NCBI RefSeq assembly: GCF_010820665.1
Contig: NZ_JAAIKC010000009.1
Span: forward strand, 186,001-250,000
Length of the DNA: 64,000 nt
Reading direction: 5' to 3'
DNA from: Paenibacillus sp. SYP-B3998
GTDB taxonomy: Bacteria; Bacillota; Bacilli; Paenibacillales; NBRC-103111
The translations under genes and the position numbers were made by a program. How positions within the stretch are numbered: position 1 is the stretch's first letter; every line of letters begins with the position of its first letter. Of this stretch, positions 1-7,681 are shown in pieces. The notes beneath the pieces were generated by a model. That model had not been told where the DNA came from. It did no database searches and worked only from the letters and a program-made list of their open reading frames with translations.

Positions 1-1163
1 AGCATGGAGTCAGACGGATCATTCACCGCCCACACATCGAAATTTACCTCGCCTGCATAGAACAATACTTGTTGAACGCCTAAGATGAAGAGCGCAAGTA
101 AATAGCCACGACCCATTCCGTAGAAAGCTTCCTGGCCAAAAGCGCGCTCTTTCCATGATGGCCAAGGCCTAGAGCCAATCGATTCCCAGAGCCCGTTACC
201 AGCGGCTAGGGCTAGATAAAGCGAGATGCCGAGCAGCATAGTGACTAAATTCATGAACAACGATGCCACAAGGGTTGCCATGTCGCCATTAACAGAACCG
301 GCCATCGATTTAAACGCTGGGTACATGTTGATGTTATTCGTGATATAGATGGTGATGAAAATCAGCGTCAAGAGTAGTCCGCGACGAAAGTCAATTTGTT
401 TACGAAATTTAATAGCATAAATAATGGCCGCAAGAGACATGAGCAGTGTGAAGCCCATAGAAATCCAGGTCATGATAGCAGCTGAACGGTCTTGCTGATC
501 AAGCCAAGCTTGATAGGATGCGGGCACACTGAAAAGGATGTTAAAACCAATTAAAGCTTTATCATTGAAATCGAGGCGCACTTGCAATTTCGCCTTGCCA
601 ACAGGATCCGTTTGTTTCTCGTAAAACAGTGTTGTGCCTATTGCTTCTTGATCCGCAGGCTTCTCGATCGCGATGAAATCATCTGGATTGAGCCCTTGGC
701 TGCGGATTTCCTGTTTCGCCAAAATATCGGCCTTCTGCTTGCTCATCGCGGTGCTCACCGTATTGGTTTCGCTCCAACCGATGATTTTGGCATTCGTGTA
801 GTTAACCTCGACTTCATAATGTAGTTTTGAGACGGGATCTACAACACTAACTTGATAATAATCAATAGGGAAGCGCTCTCCATATTTTTTTGCGTAGGCT
901 TCGGAGAGATTTTCTTTTTGTAAATAACCGCTTCTCCCTTTTTTAGATTGGTAAACAACAAAGGCTTTCGGGCTATGAGCCCCGTATCTATCAGTAATAA
1001 ATTGTACTGCGCTATCCGCTGCTTGCTGCTTCGTTATTGAAGGGTTCTCTGTGGATGTTGTTTCTTCGGCTCGAAGCCCATATAACGCATTGACACCGAC
1101 ATACATAACGATACCTATACAAGCGAGTAGAAGCAGTAATCGATTCAACCTCGGTTGAAGCAT
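1..1163 (-). CDS. Membrane protein, probable CPBP-family intramembrane protease (C-terminus beyond window)
   Basis: This minus-strand gene starts at ATG 1161-1163 and runs off the left edge, leaving about 387 residues. It opens with an N-terminal membrane anchor. A soluble region of about 200 residues follows, resembling a PepSY-like extracytoplasmic domain (it contains VEVNYTNAKIIGWSET). At least four hydrophobic segments come next. The part around WESIGSRPWPSWKERAF matches my memory of large Paenibacillus CPBP (CAAX-type) membrane proteases. The catalytic Glu/His motifs of that family would lie beyond the window, so the enzymatic assignment cannot be confirmed. It is divergent from the potassium operon. 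Confidence 0.5.
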   Translation of the reverse strand, partial: MLQPRLNRLLLLLACIGIVMYVGVNALYGLRAEETTSTENPSITKQQAADSAVQFITDRYGAHSPKAFVVYQSKKGRSGYLQKENLSEAYAKKYGERFPIDYYQVSVVDPVSKLHYEVEVNYTNAKIIGWSETNTVSTAMSKQKADILAKQEIRSQGLNPDDFIAIEKPADQEAIGTTLFYEKQTDPVGKAKLQVRLDFNDKALIGFNILFSVPASYQAWLDQQDRSAAIMTWISMGFTLLMSLAAIIYAIKFRKQIDFRRGLLLTLIFITIYITNNINMYPAFKSMAGSVNGDMATLVASLFMNLVTMLLGISLYLALAAGNGLWESIGSRPWPSWKERAFGQEAFYGMGRGYLLALFILGVQQVLFYAGEVNFDVWAVNDPSDSM

Positions 1164-1299
1164 AGATCAGTCCCCTTACAATGAGTTACTACAAAGTTAT
1201 CACAGTTTAAAAAGAAAGCCAATTCGGTCAAAAATACTGGAAATGAGGGCAAGAGCTCGATTGGATTGGCATATTCTCTTAAATCGGCTGAAATAAACT

Positions 1300-1328
1300 T
1301 TGTATGTAGACGAAAACAGTTATATAAT
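1300..1328 (+). promoter_or_regulatory. Sigma-A type promoter of the potassium operon
   Basis: TTGTAT (1300-1305) and TATAAT (1323-1328) are separated by exactly 17 bp. Transcription would start about 10 nt before the riboswitch P1 stem, as expected for a riboswitch leader. Confidence 0.7.
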
Positions 1329-1345
1329 TCATATCAATTGAATAA

Positions 1346-1468
1346 AAAGCCGAATTTCTTTATGAAAACGGGGGAACCATGTAAATGGGGTGAATTTTGC
1401 TTCAGGCCTAGGTCTGGCAAATAGGGTGGTCCGCGCATCCGAATCCGTCAGCTAACCTCGTAGGCTTT
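1346..1468 (+). promoter_or_regulatory. ydaO/yuaA-type cyclic-di-AMP riboswitch
   Basis: The leader carries the two hallmark blocks of the ydaO-yuaA class. One is GGGGGAACCA followed by GGGGTGAATT at about 1370-1395. The other is the 3' block CCGAATCCGTCAGCTAACC followed by CTCGTAGGC at 1439-1466. P1 pairs AAAGCC (1346-1351) with GGCTTT (1463-1468). Known members bind two c-di-AMP molecules and turn expression off. The class commonly controls K+ importers and cell-wall hydrolases. A terminator follows at 1492 and ktrB starts at 1536. Confidence 0.9.
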
Positions 1469-1491
1469 ACGTTAGGAACCATACCGATTAA

Positions 1492-1517
1492 GGCATTGGA
1501 TTTCCAGTGTCTTTTTT
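1492..1517 (+). terminator. Riboswitch expression platform terminator
   Basis: GGCATTGG (1492-1499) pairs with CCAGTGTC (1504-1511) around a 4-nt loop and is followed by TTTTTT. It lies 18 nt before the ktrB start. Premature termination when c-di-AMP is bound is the usual mechanism of this class. Confidence 0.8.
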
Positions 1518-1535
1518 GCATGCACAGGGGGCATT

Positions 1536-2888
1536 ATGAAGAAAAAGGTCAGCATTTGGCAGCTTACACCGCCGCAAATTTTGGTGCTTGGTTTTGCTGC
1601 TATCATTTTTATTGGAGCGGGGCTCCTAACACTTCCTTTTGCCTCAGCAACTGGACAATCTATCGCTTTCATTGATGCATTGTTTACGGCGACTTCGGCA
1701 ACTTGCGTAACAGGGCTTGTTGTGGTGGATACGGGAAGCGCTTATACGACATTTGGGCAAGTCGTTATTATTAGCTTGATCCAAATTGGCGGGTTAGGCT
1801 TTATGACCATGTCCACACTCATTGCATTTGCATTCCGCAAAAAAATCACGCTCAAAGAGCGGCTCGTTTTGCAAGAGGCTTTTAACCAAGGAAGCATGGA
1901 AGGCATTGTGCGGCTTATCCGCAAGGTTATTATTTATTCGCTTGTGATTGAGGCTGTCGCAGCAGTTATTTTTACAATTCGTTGGACCTTTGATTTAGGA
2001 TTTTCTAAGGCATTGTACTTCGGAACTTGGCATGCGATCTCGATGTTTAATAATGCCGGGTTTGATTTATTTGGAACGGTTGATGCGCCTTTCGTCTCGT
2101 TTACTGGCTATGCGAACGATTTCGTAGTGAACTTCGTGGCTATGGCGCTTATCGTGCTTGGGGGTATCGGCTTTATCGTGATGTCCGATGTCATGGATTA
2201 CAGGAAAACGAAGAAGCTTACCCTGCATTCGAAGGTCGTTCTCAGCATGACCGGGCTGCTGATTATTTTAGGTGCTGTTGTTATTTTTATTTTCGAGTAC
2301 ACGAATACCAAGACGCTAGGCTCACTTGATTTTGGCGGCAAGGTGCTTGCCTCCTTCTTTCAATCTGTTGCGCCGCGAACGGCCGGTCCGAATACGGTTG
2401 ATATCGGTGGGATGCGTCAAGCAACACAATTTTTCATCGTTATCCTTATGTTCATTGGCGCCTCTCCAGGCTCTACAGGGGGTGGGATCAAAACGACGAC
2501 CTTCGCCATTTTGATAAGCGCGATTGTGACTATGGTTCGAGGGAAAGAAGACATCGTGATTTTCCGCTTCCGTTTGGCGAAGGATCGTATCCTCAAAGCG
2601 ATTACGCTTACGTTGATTGCCTTAATCCTGGTTATATTCGTGTCGATGCTGCTTTCTACAACCGAGTCCTCGCAGTTCCTCAAAATTTTGTTTGAGGTCA
2701 CTTCTGCCTTCGGTACGGTAGGTTTGACGATGGGACTTACACCGGATCTGACGACATTCGGCAAAATCATGATCAGCTTGACGATGTTCGCTGGACGTCT
2801 GGGACCCATTACGCTTGCGTATGCCTTACAACCGAAGCAAGAGAAAGAATTATATAGATACCCTGAGGGGAAAATTACCATTGGATAG
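1536..2888 (+). CDS. ktrB: KtrB/TrkH-family potassium channel subunit
   Basis: This is the membrane pore subunit of a Ktr K+ uptake system, 450 aa, the usual length for KtrB. The four pore-loop filter segments are visible: TSATCVTGL (53-61), NAGFD (173-177), RTAGP (281-285) and FGTVGLTMG (392-400). The gating-loop-like stretch GASPGSTGGGIKT lies at 308-320. The ATG at 1536 follows an AGGGGG ribosome site. KtrA and a CPA1 antiporter follow in the same operon, all downstream of the c-di-AMP riboswitch. Confidence 0.93.
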   Translation: MKKKVSIWQLTPPQILVLGFAAIIFIGAGLLTLPFASATGQSIAFIDALFTATSATCVTGLVVVDTGSAYTTFGQVVIISLIQIGGLGFMTMSTLIAFAFRKKITLKERLVLQEAFNQGSMEGIVRLIRKVIIYSLVIEAVAAVIFTIRWTFDLGFSKALYFGTWHAISMFNNAGFDLFGTVDAPFVSFTGYANDFVVNFVAMALIVLGGIGFIVMSDVMDYRKTKKLTLHSKVVLSMTGLLIILGAVVIFIFEYTNTKTLGSLDFGGKVLASFFQSVAPRTAGPNTVDIGGMRQATQFFIVILMFIGASPGSTGGGIKTTTFAILISAIVTMVRGKEDIVIFRFRLAKDRILKAITLTLIALILVIFVSMLLSTTESSQFLKILFEVTSAFGTVGLTMGLTPDLTTFGKIMISLTMFAGRLGPITLAYALQPKQEKELYRYPEGKITIG

Positions 2889-2901
2889 GGGAAAAAGAAA
2901 C

Positions 2902-3561
2902 ATGAAAAATCAATATGCAGTTATCGGTTTGGGCCGATTCGGGGCAAGTATTTCGCAGGAGCTTATCAAGCTTGGCTATGAAGTGCTTGGCATTGACAAG
3001 GATGAAGAAGCGGTAGACGAGCTCAGCTCCGAGCTGACCCATGCTGTCGTGGCCGATGCAACGGATGAAGAAGTTCTGAAGTCGCTCGGTTTGCGTAATT
3101 TTGATTGCGCGGTTGTCGCGATTGGAGATGACATTCAATCTAGTATTTTAACGGCGATTGTGCTAAAGGATTTAGGTGTTAAGAAGGTTGTTGCCAAAGC
3201 GTTATCTGAGCTGCATGGTAAGGTTTTGAACAAAATCGGTGTAGATCGTATTATTTACCCGGAGCGGGACATGGGCATTCGCGTAGCGCATCAACTTGTT
3301 TCTCCTAATTTGTTGGATTACATCGAGATATCCAAGGATTATACGATTGCTGAGCTTTCCGTTCCTAAACGGATCTGTGGGTATTCCATCAAAGACTTGG
3401 ATCCGCGCGCAAAGTATGGCTGCAGTGTCGTAGCAATTAATAAAAAAACAGGCGTCATCATTGCCCCTACAGCAACGGATGTCGTTAATGAGGATGATAT
3501 TATGGTTATCATTGGTACAAACGATCAAATTGATGAGTTTGAGAATGAAGTCATTCGCTAA
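2902..3561 (+). CDS. ktrA: KtrA/TrkA-family regulatory RCK subunit
   Basis: This is the cytosolic gating ring subunit that binds nucleotide and controls KtrB. The chosen start is ATG 2902 (MKNQYAVIGLGRFG), giving 219 aa. A longer in-frame reading from 2815 would overlap the end of ktrB and adds unrelated residues. The Rossmann fold shows GLGRFG at 9-14 and an acidic residue after strand 2 (D32). The C-terminal third, from about residue 135, fits an RCK_C domain, which in KtrA binds c-di-AMP. The system may therefore be controlled by that nucleotide at both RNA and protein level. Confidence 0.92.
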   Translation: MKNQYAVIGLGRFGASISQELIKLGYEVLGIDKDEEAVDELSSELTHAVVADATDEEVLKSLGLRNFDCAVVAIGDDIQSSILTAIVLKDLGVKKVVAKALSELHGKVLNKIGVDRIIYPERDMGIRVAHQLVSPNLLDYIEISKDYTIAELSVPKRICGYSIKDLDPRAKYGCSVVAINKKTGVIIAPTATDVVNEDDIMVIIGTNDQIDEFENEVIR

Positions 3562-4820
3562 TGGAAAATGCGACTTCACTTCTAATTGACCATGTCATCA
3601 TTCTGCTTGTTTTAATTTTCGGTTTGGGCATGTTGTTTGGTAAGATCGCTCAAAGACTGAAGTTGCCAGATGTAGCGCTCTTCCTGGTAGCAGGTATGCT
3701 AATCGGACAAGGTCTTCACTGGATTGATGAGGCCAGCACCTCTTTTACGAATCAATTTATTCTTGTTATTGGCTCTACCTTAATCTTATTCGATGGCGGT
3801 CGTAATATCCGGCTATCCGGTCTGCGCAAGGTATGGCTAACGGTGAGCTTGCTCAGCATACCAGGGGTGATTGTCACTTGTGGGGCTGTTGCAATTACAG
3901 CTCATTTACTTTTAGATCTCCCGTGGCTTTATGCGTTATTACTTGGGGCTATTATCAGTTCTACGGATCCAGCAACCCTCATTCCAGTCTTTAAGCAAGT
4001 GCGTATTCGCACGAAAGTAAGGGAAACCGTAGAGAGCGAGTCTGCCTTTAATGACGCGACAGGTTCGATACTTACCTTTTCACTGTTAGCTGTTATTTTA
4101 GGAACCCAAGGGGTTTCCCTCACATCTGGCGTCAGTGAGTTTGTGAAAACAGCGTTAGGCGGACTGCTTCTTGGTGGCGTGATTGGCTATGTCATGACTT
4201 ACATTACGGCGCATATGAAGCTCGGATTTCTGCGGGACTATGCAACCATTGCCATGGTCGTGACTTCCTTGGGGGCGTACATAGCTGGAGAACTGCTTGG
4301 TTTCAGCGGCTTCATGGCCACTTTTACAGCAGGCCTCATTTGGGGGAATGCGAGAACCTTCAAGCTGGACATGAATGACAAGCTGCATGAGATGGAACAC
4401 TTTTCGGAAAATATTACGGTGATTATGCGGATGCTTATTTTCATCCTCCTGGGCAGTCAAGTAAATTTCACTGTAATCTTGGAGCACTTCTGGACAAGCC
4501 TAGGCGTTATTTTCGTCTTTATGTTTATTGCACGTCCACTGACGGTATTGGTTTGTACGCTGCCAGATCGTAAAGCAAAATGGAAATGGAATGAAATTGT
4601 GTTTATGTTCTGGGTTCGAGAAACAGGGGTCATTCCCGCGGCCTTGTGTGGGATGGTAGCAGGGATGGGTGTGGAACACAGTGAATTAATTGCCAGTGTC
4701 ACGTTCCTAGCTGTGCTGATTACTATCTTATTTCAAGCAAGTACAACAGCGTATGTCGCTCGTAAACTCGGCTTGGAAGTTAAAGCGGATGAAGATGAGA
4801 TAAGTTCTGGGGCCGCATAG
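3561..4820 (+). CDS. CPA1-family monovalent cation/proton antiporter (NhaP-like)
   Basis: This 419-aa protein has about 12 hydrophobic segments. The family ion-site motifs are STDPA (134-138) and ESAFNDA (160-166). The start ATG overlaps the ktrA stop by one base (TAATG), which suggests translational coupling. CPA1 members exchange Na+ or K+ for H+, and the ion cannot be read from sequence. Its presence under the same c-di-AMP switch as a K+ importer fits Na+ extrusion coupled to K+ accumulation better than K+ export. A strong terminator follows. Confidence 0.85.
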   Translation: MENATSLLIDHVIILLVLIFGLGMLFGKIAQRLKLPDVALFLVAGMLIGQGLHWIDEASTSFTNQFILVIGSTLILFDGGRNIRLSGLRKVWLTVSLLSIPGVIVTCGAVAITAHLLLDLPWLYALLLGAIISSTDPATLIPVFKQVRIRTKVRETVESESAFNDATGSILTFSLLAVILGTQGVSLTSGVSEFVKTALGGLLLGGVIGYVMTYITAHMKLGFLRDYATIAMVVTSLGAYIAGELLGFSGFMATFTAGLIWGNARTFKLDMNDKLHEMEHFSENITVIMRMLIFILLGSQVNFTVILEHFWTSLGVIFVFMFIARPLTVLVCTLPDRKAKWKWNEIVFMFWVRETGVIPAALCGMVAGMGVEHSELIASVTFLAVLITILFQASTTAYVARKLGLEVKADEDEISSGAA

Positions 4821-4840
4821 ATACTTAGGGAAATAAATCG

Positions 4841-4888
4841 AAAAAAAACGTTCTTTTCAACCAAATGGGTCGAAAAGAGCGTTTTTTT
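4841..4888 (+). terminator. Intrinsic terminator of the ktr-antiporter operon
   Basis: A long hairpin pairs AACGTTCTTTTC (from 4848) with GAAAAGAGCGTT (ends 4883). It has an A-tract before it and a run of seven T after it, so it could work in both directions. Confidence 0.85.
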
Positions 4889-4916
4889 GTGTTTAACAGT
4901 TATCTAACATTTCATC

Positions 4917-4946
4917 TTGTTGAGCCCGTAACTTTTATAGTATATT
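4917..4946 (+). promoter_or_regulatory. Possible sigma-A promoter of the orphan response regulator
   Basis: TTGTTG (4917-4922) and TATATT (4941-4946) are spaced by 18 bp, about 120 nt before the regulator start. No competing pair was better. Confidence 0.4.
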
Positions 4947-5065
4947 AACGTTATGACAAACATTTTTCGACAATATCTCTTCTTGTGTATACTCAGCGAA
5001 AGCTGACCTAACGATTTCCTTGCAAATTTCTAATAGAGGACTTCGAAGATAAGGGTGGGCTCAGC

Positions 5066-5785
5066 ATGTATAAGGTATTAGTTATTGAAGATGACGCGAT
5101 GATTGGCGATATGGTTTCGATGTATTTAGGAGAGGAAGGCTTTAAGGTTATTCGTCATGAAAATGGTAGAGATGGGCTTCAAGCTGTTCACCAATTCGGG
5201 CCTGACATTATTTTGCTCGATCTCATCCTTCCGGATATGGATGGGCTTGAATTGTGTCAACAAGTTCGTGAAATATCAAAAATACCGATTATGATTGTAT
5301 CCATGAAAAATAAGGTGGTTGAACGGGTTAATGCCCTAGCAGTTGGTGCTGATGATTATATGTGCAAGCCATTTAGCATGCATGAAATGAGTGCTAGAGT
5401 GCATGCGTTGATTCGCCGTTCCAAGCTATACCAACCTAAGCGATCAGCAAACGCTCCATCATCAAATACGGCCGTTATGGTTGCTGAACGCGACGCTGAC
5501 AATTTGGTCAGTCTTGACCAGGATACGCGCTCGATGTGGGTACACGGCGATTTGATCGAAACAACCTATTCTGAGTTCGAGATCATGAAATGCTTTTTGA
5601 AAAATCCTGGCAGAGTATTTAGTCGGGAAGATCTTTTACAAACGGTTCGCGGCTTTGATTCTTTCGTAACCGATCGAGCCATTGATGTTCACATTGCAAA
5701 TCTGCGTAAGAAAATTGAAGTTAATCCAAAGGAGCCCAAACGGATTCGAACCGTGTGGGGGGTTGGGTATAAGTTTGTTTTGTAA
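5066..5785 (+). CDS. OmpR/PhoB-family response regulator, orphan
   Basis: This two-component response regulator has 239 aa. The receiver domain has the acidic pair E8/D9-D10, phosphoacceptor D52 (LLDLILPDMDG), S79 and K101 (DYMCKP). A winged-helix Trans_reg_C domain occupies about 145-239 and ends in the usual VWGVGYKF. A low-complexity linker (about 118-145) joins the domains. No histidine kinase gene lies next to it: the next gene is convergent and encodes a LysR regulator. The partner kinase must therefore be elsewhere, or the protein acts without one. The target is unknown. Confidence 0.88.
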   Translation: MYKVLVIEDDAMIGDMVSMYLGEEGFKVIRHENGRDGLQAVHQFGPDIILLDLILPDMDGLELCQQVREISKIPIMIVSMKNKVVERVNALAVGADDYMCKPFSMHEMSARVHALIRRSKLYQPKRSANAPSSNTAVMVAERDADNLVSLDQDTRSMWVHGDLIETTYSEFEIMKCFLKNPGRVFSREDLLQTVRGFDSFVTDRAIDVHIANLRKKIEVNPKEPKRIRTVWGVGYKFVL

Positions 5786-5846
5786 GTGCTTTCCTCTGCC
5801 TCTAGTAGCTGCGCGGTTCTCTTACCGTGCGCAGCTGATTAGAGGT

Positions 5847-6743
5847 TTATTTATGCTTAGCAAAGTAGGACATCGCTTGTGTAATGAATTTCATCACGGC
5901 TACATTCTCTGAAGTGCTCTCCGAAAAGATGAGGGACGTTGTCCGCTTCGTTTGCTCAAGCTCGACTAAGTTGCGTAGAATCAACTCGTTATTCTGAATG
6001 AGGTCTTCGCGCAAATAGGACTTGGGTAGCAGGGTTGCAGTTTTGCACGTAGAAACTAGGCGGATAATCGCTTCAAAAGAGTCAATTTCCATTTGCACAT
6101 TGGGAAAAATAGAATATCGATGGAACAATTCGTCCATGAGAATGCGATACCAAGTGCCTTTGGAAAAGAGAATCATGGGCAGCTCATTCAAGTCGCTTAT
6201 GGCAATGCGAGGGCGATCAAAGTAGGGATGCCCGTATGGCAGGACGAGACATAGATGATCATCGAATAGAGGCTTGCAGTTTAGCCCTGGGCTATTAATT
6301 AGCGAAGCGACGATCCCGATATCGACTTTTTTTTCTTTGACCATGGTGACCACCTCATGGGTCTTGCCCGTCAGCAGCTTGATCTCCGTCAGCGGGAAAT
6401 CTTTTAAATAATCCGTAATTAAATCGGGGAGCGTGGCTTGCAGCGTGGTCAGACTAGCACCGATCGTCATGGAGACATGATTGCCTTCCGCTCTGTAAGC
6501 CTGAATGGTTTGCATGAATTTGCGTTCCATATGACGCAGCTCCAATGCATGGTCATAGCAGATTTGACCTACCTTCGTCAGCTCTAGCCGCTTCCCTTTA
6601 CGTATGAAGAGCTCGAGTCCGAGTTCAGCTTCCAGCTTCATTATTTTGCGTGAAAGAGCTGGCTGCGAGAGGTTTAAAATCTGTGAAGCTTTATTTAAAC
6701 TTGCTTGTTCGACAACAATGGCGAAAACATCCAAAAGTTCCAT
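5847..6743 (-). CDS. LysR-family transcriptional regulator, divergent from sdhCAB
   Basis: This 298-aa LysR-type regulator has an N-terminal winged HTH (about 1-60, with NKASQILNLSQPALSRKI) and a C-terminal periplasmic-binding-like effector domain. It is transcribed divergently from sdhC across a 263-bp region that holds a direct repeat. That arrangement is typical of LysR proteins that control the neighbouring operon and themselves. The effector is unknown, and control of succinate dehydrogenase is an inference from position. GGAGC precedes the ATG. Confidence 0.88.
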   Translation of the reverse strand: MELLDVFAIVVEQASLNKASQILNLSQPALSRKIMKLEAELGLELFIRKGKRLELTKVGQICYDHALELRHMERKFMQTIQAYRAEGNHVSMTIGASLTTLQATLPDLITDYLKDFPLTEIKLLTGKTHEVVTMVKEKKVDIGIVASLINSPGLNCKPLFDDHLCLVLPYGHPYFDRPRIAISDLNELPMILFSKGTWYRILMDELFHRYSIFPNVQMEIDSFEAIIRLVSTCKTATLLPKSYLREDLIQNNELILRNLVELEQTKRTTSLIFSESTSENVAVMKFITQAMSYFAKHK

Positions 6744-6776
6744 AGGGAGCAGCTCCTTGCTTCTATATGCGTGTAA

Positions 6777-6819
6777 ATTATAAGTGTATATAAATAATCG
6801 GCACTTCCATTATAAGCGT
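6777..6819. promoter_or_regulatory. Direct repeat in the lysR-sdhC intergenic region
   Basis: ATTATAAGTGT (6777-6787) and ATTATAAGCGT (6809-6819) lie 32 bp apart, about three helical turns, just upstream of the lysR start. They could be binding sites for the LysR protein. The classic T-N11-A dyad was not clearly recognised. Confidence 0.35.
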
Positions 6820-6921
6820 GAAAGATGTACGATGTATATGTGACTTTCATGTTCACATTTTTTGGGTCAATCCTGCATAAACGTTCATGATTTTGGCAAA
6901 ATAGGCGTAAATGATTCTGGG

Positions 6922-6950
6922 TTGACGCTCGTTTGCGGCGAGAGTACAAT
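6922..6950 (+). promoter_or_regulatory. Sigma-A promoter of sdhCAB
   Basis: TTGACG (6922-6927) and TACAAT (6945-6950) are separated by 17 bp and lie 57 nt before sdhC. This is the best promoter match in the intergenic region. Confidence 0.7.
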
Positions 6951-7006
6951 GATATGTGGCTTGTCTGAATATGTCGGATGTTATTATTTAGGGGGGAATA
7001 GGTTTA

Positions 7007-7666
7007 ATGACGGGTAATTCGTATTACTTTCGAAAGATCCACTCTTTACTTGGTGTAATTCCAGTGGGCTTCTTTCTCATCGAGCATTTGCTCACGAACT
7101 ATGAGGCGACAAAAGGTCACGCTGCCTTCGTAGATCAGATTAATTGGCTGAACGGTTTACCGCTGGTATTGCTTCTTGAAATCTTCGGTATCTGGCTTCC
7201 GCTTCTTTATCATGCCGTCTATGGTTTGTATGTAGCTTATCAAGCTCGCAACAACGTTAGCAGCTATGGGTATTTCCGGAATCAAATGTTTTTACTGCAG
7301 CGTGTGACAGGCGTAATTACGTTTTTGTTCGTTGCATGGCATTTCTTCGAAACGCGGTTACAGGTTGCTCTGGGTAACGTAGGGCATGGAGATCTAGGGA
7401 TGACGATGCATGATATTGCAACGAATCCGGTGATGTTCACGATTTATGTTATTGGTACGGTATCAGCAGCTTTCCATTTCTGTAACGGCATGTGGTCCTT
7501 CCTGGTTAGTTGGGGAATCACAATTGGCCCGCGTGCACAACGCTTTTCTTCATACATCTGGATGGCGTTATTCGTAGTTATGGCCGTTATGTTTATTATG
7601 TCTTTGACAGCTTTTACAGATCCGCAATTTCAGCAGCTTCCTGCGGAAGCGCATACCGGGCATTAG
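7007..7666 (+). CDS. sdhC: Succinate dehydrogenase cytochrome b558 subunit
   Basis: This is the membrane anchor of complex II, 219 aa with about five transmembrane helices and several candidate haem-ligand histidines. RKIHSLLGVIPVGFFLIEH near the N-terminus is typical of the single-subunit, dihaem b558 type of Bacillales, in which no separate SdhD exists. The ATG follows a GGGGGGAA site. sdhA and sdhB follow with gaps of 15 and 3 nt. It passes electrons from succinate oxidation to menaquinone. Confidence 0.93.
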   Translation: MTGNSYYFRKIHSLLGVIPVGFFLIEHLLTNYEATKGHAAFVDQINWLNGLPLVLLLEIFGIWLPLLYHAVYGLYVAYQARNNVSSYGYFRNQMFLLQRVTGVITFLFVAWHFFETRLQVALGNVGHGDLGMTMHDIATNPVMFTIYVIGTVSAAFHFCNGMWSFLVSWGITIGPRAQRFSSYIWMALFVVMAVMFIMSLTAFTDPQFQQLPAEAHTGH

Positions 7667-7681
7667 GGAGGGTGAACTAAA

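Noticed and set aside
582..824. 80-aa frame on the plus strand near the left edge
   Set aside because: It is antisense to the membrane protein gene, which has a continuous and sensible protein sequence.
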